NCBI GenBank assembly: GCA_963820495.1
Contig: CAWGAF010000002.1
Location: forward strand, 496,001 to 560,000
Reading direction: 5' to 3'
Origin: JBBIPA01 sp963820495
Lineage (GTDB): Bacteria > Chloroflexota > Dehalococcoidia > GIF9 > UBA5629
DNA: 64,000 nt
Below the pieces are notes generated by a model that was not told the DNA's origin, ran no database searches, and was given only the letters and a program-made list of their open reading frames with translations. This document shows, piece by piece, positions 42,402 through 50,418 of the stretch. Within the stretch, counting starts at the first letter, position 1. Every line of letters begins with the position of its first letter. Position numbers and translations under genes: made by a program.

Positions 42402-44490
42402 GTGATCTAATATTATTTAATCTGTCGTATTCTTCATATAATTTATCAGGTGAAACTTCTATAATTTTTGACGCATCTTTGCTTTCATTATTGATGATGT
42501 AGCTTGCACTTACATTTCGTATTAACTTTTGATATTCTTTTTCATTTAACTCTTTGTTTAACAGCGGTAACATAATAACCTGCTTGGATATTTTCGGAAA
42601 GAACCTATTAATCATTAAATTTGTGTGTTTGTCATCCAATTTTTGCAGTGGGCTATCCACAAAAACGGGAAATTCAATACCTGATTCTTTTACTAGTGCC
42701 TCTAAAAGGGCAGTTGCATATAACTGTTTCTCACCTTTTGAAAGGTCATCCTTGTTAATTTCTTTGTCTAAACTATCTAGTAAGTGGACATCCATAATAT
42801 CGTTATTGATACTCACCTTCGCCTTCTTAATAAAATCCTTCTTATGCATTAGTGTAATCAGATAATTTGAGATTTTGTTTTCAAATGTACATTTCTTTTG
42901 TTCTTTAATAGATATAACGAATTCATCAAGCACAGCAATTAAACGTTCGGCCAACAGATCAACTTCTTTATATTCCTCATTAACCCTTATTTTTTTTGCT
43001 AAATTCTCGTAAATTGATTGTTTAGTTGTAATTTCTTTCTCTAGCGATCCTATCGATTTACTCAAGTCCATAATTTCTAGTTCGATGTTCCTGATTTTAT
43101 TATCCAAATCCCCCTTTTCTTTAATATATTTTTTTATCAATTCATCTGATTCTTTGACTTCAGCATTGGTTAATTCTTTTGTGACGTTAGCATAATCGGA
43201 CTTGTTTAGTTTTAGTGCCCTGCTCAGCGAGTACAATTTATCTCGATACGAAGATCTCAGGTAAGACAATATTGCATTGAAAACTGTTATCTGCTCTCGT
43301 GAAAAATCATGAATTATTGAACAGTTGACTTTTAAATTTGTAGGCTCGATAAAATATCTTTGTAGTAATTCATTCACTCTATTTATATAATACGTTCTAA
43401 CGCTCGCAATAGTACGCAATTTTTTAAATTCGCGGTCATTTTGTAGTTTCCTAACAATTCTTTCAATCTCTGTTGCTAGAAGACTTCTATCCATATACAG
43501 AGAGTTAGCATTTTGCTCCAATTCAAGTTGTTTCTGTATGTCTTTTAATAAGCTGCCCATCATTGCAAGAGGGGCAAATTCCATCAATTCCTTAAATTCT
43601 GTCTTCAAGACTCTTTCTTCTTCACGTAGTTTGAACTTTCTTTCTCTAAGGCTATTTATATCATCCGGAGTCAGGTTACTGCCTTCTCTTATTAACTTTT
43701 CTTGAATTGTATCAGAGCTCCTCTCCAATTCGACTTTATTTTGTAAACATTTCTGTCTTCTTAATTCTTTTAATTCCGTAGATTTTACAAGGCGACTTAT
43801 TTCCCGTCCCAAGGTCTGGAAATCTTCTCTTTCCTGTTCGTTTGCAGATTCTTTCCTAAAACGTATTCTAAGATCGTGTAAACGACTACGTAGATTTACG
43901 TATTTTTTTATTCCCAGTATTTCCCCATATGCTTCGCTTATCAATTTTCTATCTTCTTTTGTTTTTATTTCAGATATTGATACTATTTTTTCCGAGTCGA
44001 AGAAAAAGAACTTTGCAATTTCTCTGGGTAGAATAAAGTCCTGAATAAAAATTTCCTGACCAACGTAATTAACTAATTCATTTTTTGAGCCATCTATTCT
44101 TACATCGAGTATTTCCTCCCTTTTTTCAACATTGTAGGCTCTTTCGACTTCTAATGAATCACAATATATACCGGGCATTTGTACATTAGAAAATTCTAAG
44201 AAAACAGAAAACTCCTTTTCCCCACTTAAAATTGCTGGCCGATTCATCGACTGGTCCAAGTAATCCTTATATCCACCAGCAATCATAATACTGTTTTTGT
44301 ATATAACATCTACCTCTTGCATGTGGGCACCATAAAGACACCACACTAAAGCAGTGACTAAGGTTGTTTTACCATAGCCGTTATCGCCACAAATGACAGT
44401 AATATTTTCTGCCGCGTCATCCTTAAATGTGACGATATTTTTACTATTGTAAATTTTGAAATTATTTATTACTATTTTCTTTATATACAT
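42385..44490 (-). CDS. dndD: DNA phosphorothioation ATPase DndD
   Basis: The 701-residue SMC-like ATPase begins IKKIVINNFKIYN, has Walker A CGDNGYGKTTLV (~34-45), FFFDSEKI where DndD has FFFDGE, and extensive coiled coils with no clear hook. The end carries LSKGEKQLYATALLEAL and Walker B FPVFVDSPLQKLD. DndD couples ATP hydrolysis to DNA nicking during phosphorothioation. It overlaps dndC by 29 bases and dndE by 17, forming a compact operon. Confidence 0.88.
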   Translation of the reverse strand: MYIKKIVINNFKIYNSKNIVTFKDDAAENITVICGDNGYGKTTLVTALVWCLYGAHMQEVDVIYKNSIMIAGGYKDYLDQSMNRPAILSGEKEFSVFLEFSNVQMPGIYCDSLEVERAYNVEKREEILDVRIDGSKNELVNYVGQEIFIQDFILPREIAKFFFFDSEKIVSISEIKTKEDRKLISEAYGEILGIKKYVNLRSRLHDLRIRFRKESANEQEREDFQTLGREISRLVKSTELKELRRQKCLQNKVELERSSDTIQEKLIREGSNLTPDDINSLRERKFKLREEERVLKTEFKELMEFAPLAMMGSLLKDIQKQLELEQNANSLYMDRSLLATEIERIVRKLQNDREFKKLRTIASVRTYYINRVNELLQRYFIEPTNLKVNCSIIHDFSREQITVFNAILSYLRSSYRDKLYSLSRALKLNKSDYANVTKELTNAEVKESDELIKKYIKEKGDLDNKIRNIELEIMDLSKSIGSLEKEITTKQSIYENLAKKIRVNEEYKEVDLLAERLIAVLDEFVISIKEQKKCTFENKISNYLITLMHKKDFIKKAKVSINNDIMDVHLLDSLDKEINKDDLSKGEKQLYATALLEALVKESGIEFPVFVDSPLQKLDDKHTNLMINRFFPKISKQVIMLPLLNKELNEKEYQKLIRNVSASYIINNESKDASKIIEVSPDKLYEEYDRLNNIRSHVQFN

Positions 44491-45814
44491 CGGTAAAAGT
44501 CGGTATTACATATTCGTACAAAATATTCTCTAAATCCTTTTGAATTCCTCTCTTATTCATAAGCAGCATCCGGTTTTTCTCAGCTTTTAAGAGATTTTTT
44601 ATTATCTCATAATCAACTCGATGTTTATTGCATATTTTACGAAGCAGGCCCTGCTCTTCCTGGATTGCTTCATCAGATTGATTAAGTTTTAGTCGATCGC
44701 CATAGAACGAATTATAGATATCAGATATAGAAAATTCGTAAATGAAATCTCTATGCCAAATGACCTGTATTGTTACAAGTTCTTGCTGTGTTATAAGCTG
44801 TATGTCAGGTCTCTCTTTTTGAATAGTTACTTGTGCTACTAACAATTTCTCAAGAATTTCCTTCCGCAATTTGGGCCAATATGGCCCAGGTCCTTCTTGG
44901 AAATTTCTTTTAACGGGCATTCTATATAGCGTAGGATCGTAATCCGGATCTTCTCTACGAGTTGTCTTTGCTAAAAAATTTCTTAGTTCTAACAAGGGTA
45001 ACAGCCATCTCTCTCCACTTTCGATTAAACTATTCATGGTCTTATCGCTTTGTACTACCGTACAAACCCAGCATCCAAACCTACTTTGACCACAGGGTGG
45101 AGTACTTATATCAGTGATTAAAGGGCAATCGTTATTATCGCTTGCATTTCTATAAATATGGACAAGTTCAATATGGTCCGAATGCCATGGAGACTCATTT
45201 TGTGCTAAATACCACCAAACTTGGTCAGTTGAGAGGTTCTTAATAGGGCTATAAACATATGCGCCCAGTAATTGATGCTTGCTTAATCTCGTCCCGACAA
45301 TCTCGTGTTTTTTCATGGTTCTAGCCCGAGTACTACTCTCAGCTTTTCTTGTTCCAAGTAGAACAATTACCTCGCCATGTTGCGACACCTTATCCAAAAT
45401 ATATCTAGTAGTAGGCCTAATTTTTAGTCTCTCTGTACACCATCTGAACCCACTATTTGGGGCAACATAACCCCTGCCAATTAAATTAACCCAAAAAGTA
45501 TCATTTAGGCTTGGGAGGGTATGTTCAACACTAAAGGGCATTTGTTGTTCTGTGCTAGCGCTCTTAATTAGCTCAAGCTGTTTGTTCACATATATTAATA
45601 TCTTGGGATTTTCGACCAGAGTGTTATTACAAACTATGTGAATTGGTCTAGTACGCTTATCAACTTTAATCCTTTTAAGTGCGTTCCACACCAGATGTAA
45701 TAGCATTGTAGAGTCCTTGCCTCCACTAAAAGCAACAATCCATGGACGCGGACTAATATCATTTAAATATTGATCTAGAATCTCTTCTTCTATTTTTAAT
45801 GCGTAGTCTTCCAT
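44462..45814 (-). CDS. dndC: DNA phosphorothioation sulfurtransferase DndC
   Basis: The 450-residue protein is a PAPS-reductase-like ATP pyrophosphatase: PP-loop AFSGGKDSTMLLHLV (~30-44), the CTERLK segment, and a Cys cluster CGQSRFGCWVC that should bind the Fe-S cluster typical of DndC. It moves sulfur from a cysteine desulfurase to DNA. No dndA or dndB is found in the window, so the desulfurase is presumably a host IscS-type enzyme and the DndB regulator is absent. A 153-base gap separates it from the membrane-protein gene upstream. Confidence 0.9.
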   Translation of the reverse strand: MEDYALKIEEEILDQYLNDISPRPWIVAFSGGKDSTMLLHLVWNALKRIKVDKRTRPIHIVCNNTLVENPKILIYVNKQLELIKSASTEQQMPFSVEHTLPSLNDTFWVNLIGRGYVAPNSGFRWCTERLKIRPTTRYILDKVSQHGEVIVLLGTRKAESSTRARTMKKHEIVGTRLSKHQLLGAYVYSPIKNLSTDQVWWYLAQNESPWHSDHIELVHIYRNASDNNDCPLITDISTPPCGQSRFGCWVCTVVQSDKTMNSLIESGERWLLPLLELRNFLAKTTRREDPDYDPTLYRMPVKRNFQEGPGPYWPKLRKEILEKLLVAQVTIQKERPDIQLITQQELVTIQVIWHRDFIYEFSISDIYNSFYGDRLKLNQSDEAIQEEQGLLRKICNKHRVDYEIIKNLLKAEKNRMLLMNKRGIQKDLENILYEYVIPTFTDVYKENSNK

Positions 45815-45967
45815 TCTACTTACCCTACCCCATTTTATAGGAAACTATGAATCAGAGTTTTCTCAGGCGTTGGACCCATCGGTTATTGGTGTCAAATCAT
45901 CCGCTAGTTATAAACCTCTAAGTTGTTAGAGCTTAGATAATGAATATTTGTCTTCAATTAATTGATA

Positions 45968-46513
45968 TCACTGGAACTTTAAACAATAAAATAAACCGTT
46001 TAGTATCATGTATATAATCCATGCACTTGCCAATACAAACGTTAGACACTTTAGAGATGTGCGTATTGTCCTATGAACAAAACACTCTTTCTTCTGTTTA
46101 AGGATAAATTTCTGAAGGGCTGAATAGGCTTCTGGGTCTTTTTGGTGAAGTCTAGAACCGAGTCCTGTAACTTCCTCGGTTCCCCAATACTCTGTCAATC
46201 TAGCATATGTGTTGAATCGTAAATCAAGGATTTCTTCAATTTCCCGAGCTCTATAACTATATACACCTTGCAGATAAATCCAACGATGGAAAATAAACCA
46301 CCATATAGTTAGAATAGCCAAAGACACTAAGCCTATGACAATTACAATAACAAGTTCCATCATTGTTTTCGACAATATTCCACCAATTAAAGATATACCG
46401 CCGATCGAAACCACAAGTATGATTCCAGCGCCTTGCCAAAGACGGGCGTCAATACTTTCGATTCGACGCATAATAGATTCCCACTCGTGGAGTAAGTTAC
46501 GGTTTGTATCCAC
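45968..46513 (-). CDS. Membrane protein near the right end
   Basis: The 181-residue protein has two adjacent membrane helices (ILVVSIGGISLIGGIL and LVIVIVIGLVSLAILTIWWFIF). A soluble helical middle (YSYRAREIEEILDLRF) follows, then a C-terminal hydrophobic helix (FVLASAWIIYMILNGLF). The 2TM-plus-helical plan resembles SLATT-like effector domains, but no family can be assigned by eye. It is separate from the dnd operon and may be a stand-alone accessory gene. Confidence 0.58.
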   Translation of the reverse strand: MDTNRNLLHEWESIMRRIESIDARLWQGAGIILVVSIGGISLIGGILSKTMMELVIVIVIGLVSLAILTIWWFIFHRWIYLQGVYSYRAREIEEILDLRFNTYARLTEYWGTEEVTGLGSRLHQKDPEAYSALQKFILKQKKECFVHRTIRTSLKCLTFVLASAWIIYMILNGLFYCLKFQ

Positions 46514-47076
46514 TAAGCAATTCTCCTATTATTGGTTTGAGAAGTACCATAGAATTATGATAAAAATAGCCAATACTTTCAAGACATATTATATATTACA
46601 GTTAAAACTTGCTCAATCACCTGGCTAGCGGCGGCTCAGGCTAAAGAATTGGACAGCTATTAGGATAATTTAGTACGGTTTATGAAGCGGTTCGCGATAT
46701 TAGGGAAGCTCTAGATAGTCTAATAAATATGACTGAGGGTTTGGTTGTTAAACTAGCATTCAATGGTGCCGAGGTATGGACAGAAATACAACAACGCTAA
46801 ACACCATTCCATTCCACACTAAACCCCCTGGTGTTCTAGTTGTTGCCTACGAGGCAAATATGATAAACTGAGTCAAGCAAGTAGTGAGAGGTACGAAAAA
46901 GACCGACAATCTGCCTAGTAAAAAAAGAGGCGGTTTTTCCAGGCTTCTCAAGTTCAAAAAGAGCTAAGAATAGGATTCATCCAAGGCCCTGCCTTCCAAG
47001 CAGGCTGTCGCGGGTTCGCTGGTGGTGTTGTACAGCTATTTATTATTTGTTATACTCCCATAGGTATTGGATGCCC
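46514..47076. other. Decayed right-end region with a tRNA-Gly-like fragment
   Basis: No intact gene. 46668-46800 holds about 44 codons without a start (ending EVWTEIQQR), likely the tail of a lost gene. 46983-47019 matches the anticodon arm (CCTGC-CTTCCAA-GCAGG, anticodon TCC) and part of the T arm of tRNA-Gly, with no acceptor stem. This looks like a remnant of an earlier integration, just inside attR. Confidence 0.55.
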
Positions 47077-47097
47077 CGAACCCCATCGGGGTCGCCA
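47077..47097 (+). repeat. attR: duplicated tRNA-Asp 3' end
   Basis: Matches 1348-1368 at 20 of 21 bases, including the encoded CCA. It ends 160 bases before the host oxidoreductase operon and marks the right boundary. Confidence 0.85.
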
Positions 47098-47256
47098 TTC
47101 CAGTACTTCGTGTTACTTCTCTAATCATATGAAGCTGCGTTCCTGATACATGCCACTTTTGTAAAATTTGCTACAGCTATAATTTGGAATAACTTTGCTT
47201 ATTTTGTTAGGATATATAGGCTTTTATAGCAAGGTGAAGCATTAAGGACATGAGTT

Positions 47257-47469
47257 ATGACGAAGGGATATATTCAGATTAATCAGGGTCTTTGCAAAGG
47301 GTGCGAGATATGCATAGCCTTCTGTCCCAAAGGCTTAATTTCCGTTTCTGGTAAATTAAATGATAATGGCTATTTACCAGCCGTGTTTAACGAAAATAGT
47401 GAATGTACTGGTTGCGCTATCTGTGCCTTAGTATGTCCCGAAGTTGCGATTGAGGTGTACCGTGGCTAA
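47257..47469 (+). CDS. korD: 2-oxoacid:ferredoxin oxidoreductase, delta (ferredoxin) subunit
   Basis: The 70-residue protein is a two-cluster ferredoxin: CKGCEICIAFCPKG and CTGCAICALVCPE give two CxxCxxCxxxCP motifs binding two [4Fe-4S] clusters. It passes electrons between the catalytic subunits and the ferredoxin pool. It heads a four-gene operon and its last codons overlap the alpha-subunit start. Substrate (2-oxoglutarate or branched-chain oxoacid) cannot be fixed by sequence alone. Confidence 0.88.
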   Translation: MTKGYIQINQGLCKGCEICIAFCPKGLISVSGKLNDNGYLPAVFNENSECTGCAICALVCPEVAIEVYRG

Positions 47470-48529
47470 AGTGCTTATGACTGGAAATGCCGCAATTGGG
47501 GAAGCAGCTATTAGATCTGGCTGCCAGAGCTATTTTGGATATCCCATTACTCCTCAGAATGAGTTGGCTGAGTATATGGCTGCGAATTTGAGCAGGAGGA
47601 AAGGATGCTCTTTTGTGCAGGCTGAGAGTGAAATCGCAGCGATAAATATGGTTTATGGTGCTAGTCTGGCTGGTGTCAGGGCGATGACATCGTCTTCGAG
47701 TCCAGGGATTAGTTTGAAACAGGAAGGCATATCTTATCTCGCAGCTTGTGAACTTCCGGCAGTAATAGTCAATATGTCGAGAGGTGGGCCAGGCTTGGGG
47801 AGCATAGTAGCAGCACAATCTGATTATTTCCAGGCTACCCGAGGCGGTGGGCATGGTGATTATCGTACTATAGTTTTAGCTCCGTCATCAGTGCCAGAGG
47901 CTGTTGCTCTGACTTACAAAGCTTTTGATCTTGCAGATAAATACAGGATTCCTGTTATTATTCTTGGGGATGGCATGCTGGGGCAAATGATGGAACCGGT
48001 GGAATTCGATCGTCAGCCTCCTGATGAAATACCTGTCAGGAGTGACGCATTGAGAGGTGCGAAGGGGCGCCCCAGTAAGATTGTTAAGACTTTTACATCG
48101 AATCCGGCTGAACTGGAGGAGATTAACTGGAGTTTATTTAGGCGATACGAGTTAATAAAAAAGGAAGAGACACTTTGTGAGACCTTGCTTGCTGAAGATG
48201 CTGAATTAGTGGTTGCTGCCTTTGGAATAGCGGCTCGTATTGCTAAGGGAGCAATCAAAACAGCACGCACGGAAGGCTTAAAAGTTGGGTTACTGAGGCC
48301 GATTACATTGTGGCCATTTCCTGTTGAAAAAGTGCAGGAGTTAGCCAAACGAGTTAAATATTTCCTTGTCTTTGAAATGAATATGGGGCAGATGCTTGAG
48401 GATATCAAGTTATCTCTAGAAGGTAAAGGCGAAGTTTTTTTCTATGGTAGACCAGGTGGTGTGATTCCTACGCCGAGCGAAGTACTGAAGGTAATATCTC
48501 GTATATATCATCAAAAGGGTTTAAAGTGA
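47462..48529 (+). CDS. korA: 2-oxoacid:ferredoxin oxidoreductase, alpha subunit
   Basis: The GTG at 47462 with GAGGTGTACC upstream is preferred over a longer frame. The ~355-residue protein has the pyrimidine-domain fold of KorA/VorB (MTGNAAIGEAAIRSGCQSYFGYPITPQNELAEYMA) and a C-terminal transketolase-like domain (GLLRPITLWPFPVEKV). It makes up the thiamine-diphosphate active site with the beta subunit and oxidatively decarboxylates 2-oxoacids to acyl-CoA, reducing ferredoxin. It is typical of anaerobes. Confidence 0.9.
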   Translation: MAKVLMTGNAAIGEAAIRSGCQSYFGYPITPQNELAEYMAANLSRRKGCSFVQAESEIAAINMVYGASLAGVRAMTSSSSPGISLKQEGISYLAACELPAVIVNMSRGGPGLGSIVAAQSDYFQATRGGGHGDYRTIVLAPSSVPEAVALTYKAFDLADKYRIPVIILGDGMLGQMMEPVEFDRQPPDEIPVRSDALRGAKGRPSKIVKTFTSNPAELEEINWSLFRRYELIKKEETLCETLLAEDAELVVAAFGIAARIAKGAIKTARTEGLKVGLLRPITLWPFPVEKVQELAKRVKYFLVFEMNMGQMLEDIKLSLEGKGEVFFYGRPGGVIPTPSEVLKVISRIYHQKGLK

Positions 48530-48533
48530 ACAA

Positions 48534-49289
48534 ATGAAAAAAGTATTTAGCAGACCGAAGTTATTGAAAACAACTCCTTATCACTACTGTCCGGGTTGTG
48601 GCCATTCCATAGTTCATAGGCTTATCTGTGAAGTTGTGGATGAAATGAATCTCCAGGATAAGGCTATTGGAATTCCACCACCAGGATGTTCGGTTTTTGC
48701 CTATTACTATTTAGATGTGGACATGGCAGAATCAGCACATGGCAGAGGAGCAGCTGTGGCTACCGGGATAAAGCGGGCTTTTCCTGAGGCAATAGTATTT
48801 ACTTACCAAGGCGATGGTGATCTTGCTGCTATAGGTACTGCTGAGACTATACATGCTGCCAATAGGGGGGAAAATATAACCGCTATTTTTATCAATAATG
48901 CTGTATATGGAATGACTGGGGGACAGATGGCTCCTACCACTATGTTAGCACAGAAGACTACCACTACGCCATATGGACGCGATGCTGTTTTAGAGGGATA
49001 TCCTATAAAGATGAGCGAGATTTTAGCTTTAGTCAAAGGTGCGGCGTATATTGAGAGAGTTGCGGTCAATTCTCCAGCTAATATTAGGAAAACTAAAAAG
49101 GCAATCCATAATGCATTTCAGGCGCAAATCGATCATCTTGGTTTTTCCTTAGTAGAAATATTGTCTCCGTGTCCCACTAATTGGAAGATGAGCCCAATTG
49201 AAGCATGGCAATGGATAGATAAGGAGATGGCCAAGGAATTTCCCCTTGGGGTAATAAAAGATATGGATAGAGAAAAAGATGCTGATTAA
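48534..49289 (+). CDS. korB: 2-oxoacid:ferredoxin oxidoreductase, beta subunit
   Basis: The 251-residue protein starts four bases after korA ends. It has CPGCGHS (binding TPP or cluster region) and the TPP motif GDGDLAAIGT...NNAVYGMTGGQ. It pairs with the alpha subunit in the active site. The short length, without an extra ferredoxin domain, matches a four-subunit enzyme. The gamma gene overlaps its end by 11 bases. Confidence 0.9.
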   Translation: MKKVFSRPKLLKTTPYHYCPGCGHSIVHRLICEVVDEMNLQDKAIGIPPPGCSVFAYYYLDVDMAESAHGRGAAVATGIKRAFPEAIVFTYQGDGDLAAIGTAETIHAANRGENITAIFINNAVYGMTGGQMAPTTMLAQKTTTTPYGRDAVLEGYPIKMSEILALVKGAAYIERVAVNSPANIRKTKKAIHNAFQAQIDHLGFSLVEILSPCPTNWKMSPIEAWQWIDKEMAKEFPLGVIKDMDREKDAD

Positions 49290-49809
49290 GGCAGTATTTG
49301 CAGGTTTTGGTGGTCAGGGTGTTCTCTCTATGGGGCTCAGTTTAACCCAGGCGGCAATGTTGGAGGGCAAGAACGTGACTTATTTGCCATCATATGGCGC
49401 TGAGGTTCGAGGTGGTACTGCCAACTGCACAGTAGCTATATCGGATGAAGAAATTGCATCTCCGGTTGCTTCCTCTCCAGAGTTCGTTGTAGCTATGAAT
49501 CAACCATCTGTGATTAGGTTTCAAAATCAGATACAATCAGGAGGTATATTGTTTGTCAATTCCTCGTTGGTAGAAGCGGAAGTCAAGAGAGGTGATATCG
49601 ATATTGTTAGAGTTCCAGCAAGCAGTATTGCTGAAAAACTGGGCAGTCCGAAATCTGCTAACATGGTTATGCTCGGAGCACTTACCAAAAAGACAAACGT
49701 TGTCCGCTTGTCAAGTTTAATGGAAGGATTGAAGGATACTTTGAAAGGCAAACAAAAACTTGTTGCCATCAATGAAAAGGCTTTAACGGCAGGGTATGAT
49801 GTGGTTTAA
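49279..49809 (+). CDS. korC: 2-oxoacid:ferredoxin oxidoreductase, gamma subunit
   Basis: The 176-residue protein fits the gamma subunit: AGFGGQGVLSMGLSLTQAAM, then SYGAEVRGGTANCTV, which are the conserved CoA-binding-domain motifs. It closes the operon korD-A-B-C. All four genes overlap or nearly touch, implying stoichiometric expression. Confidence 0.9.
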   Translation: MLIKAVFAGFGGQGVLSMGLSLTQAAMLEGKNVTYLPSYGAEVRGGTANCTVAISDEEIASPVASSPEFVVAMNQPSVIRFQNQIQSGGILFVNSSLVEAEVKRGDIDIVRVPASSIAEKLGSPKSANMVMLGALTKKTNVVRLSSLMEGLKDTLKGKQKLVAINEKALTAGYDVV

Positions 49810-49898
49810 TGCTTTTGTTTATAGTGTTGTGAGAATGGAAATTTAGGCAGGATAATCTCTTAGATATTTATTATTCTAACAGAGTAATGGAGTATAGT

Positions 49899-50330
49899 AT
49901 GTGTGTAAAACAGATCTCGATTAGCTTGGATAATACGCCTGGACGATTCTTGGCTGTAAGCGAGTGTCTGGGAAATGAGGGAATAAACATCAGAGCTATT
50001 TCTGTGGCCGATACATCTGATATTAGCACTGTGAGGTTTGTCACCGATAACCCAGAAAAAACTGCAAATGTCTTGAGAAGTCATGGTTATTCTATTAAAG
50101 AAACCGATGTATTAGCGGTGGAAGTCCCTGATCATCCTGGTGGGCTGAGGGCTGTGCTTAAACCACTACGAGATACTAATATAAATGTTACCTATTTATA
50201 TCCATATCTGGGTAGAGGGGAAAGTGGGCAGCCTATTGTCATTCTAGGTGTGGACAAAAATCAAGAGGCACTAGAGGTTTTGCAAAAGAACTGGGTTAAA
50301 ACCTTCGGAAAAGAGATTTACGCTTTGTAG
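49899..50330 (+). CDS. Tandem ACT-domain protein
   Basis: The ATG at 49899 has GGAG six bases upstream; an alternative ATG lies 12 bases earlier. The ~143-residue protein comprises two ACT domains (residues 1-65 and 70-140) with the typical DNTPGRFLAVSECLGNEGINIRAISV and DHPGGLRAVLKPLRDTNINVTYLY patterns. Stand-alone ACT proteins bind amino acids or related ligands and often regulate enzymes. It lies 77 bases after korC, perhaps in the same operon. Confidence 0.85.
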   Translation: MCVKQISISLDNTPGRFLAVSECLGNEGINIRAISVADTSDISTVRFVTDNPEKTANVLRSHGYSIKETDVLAVEVPDHPGGLRAVLKPLRDTNINVTYLYPYLGRGESGQPIVILGVDKNQEALEVLQKNWVKTFGKEIYAL

Positions 50331-50418
50331 AAGCTATCCTTTTAGTTCTATGTTTAAATGGCACATCATATTGCCGGACAGTAAGTTTCGCTCAAATCCT
50401 ACACTTTGCCTATAAATT

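Larger units (their letters stand above)
1369..47097. mobile_element. ~45.7-kb integrated genetic element in tRNA-Asp
   Basis: The boundaries are the duplicated tRNA-Asp 3' end (1348-1368 and 47077-47097). Inside are a serine recombinase at the left end, a zinc-ribbon tyrosine recombinase, an XRE-type repressor with operators, two Orc1/Cdc6-like initiators, a phage-type RNA polymerase, a membrane-protein/HerA/tubulin-like operon, and defence cassettes including a Dnd system. Genes outside are housekeeping genes. No relaxase, classical T4SS, terminase, portal or major capsid gene was recognised, so whether it is a virus, plasmid or vesicle-borne element stays open. Confidence 0.85.
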
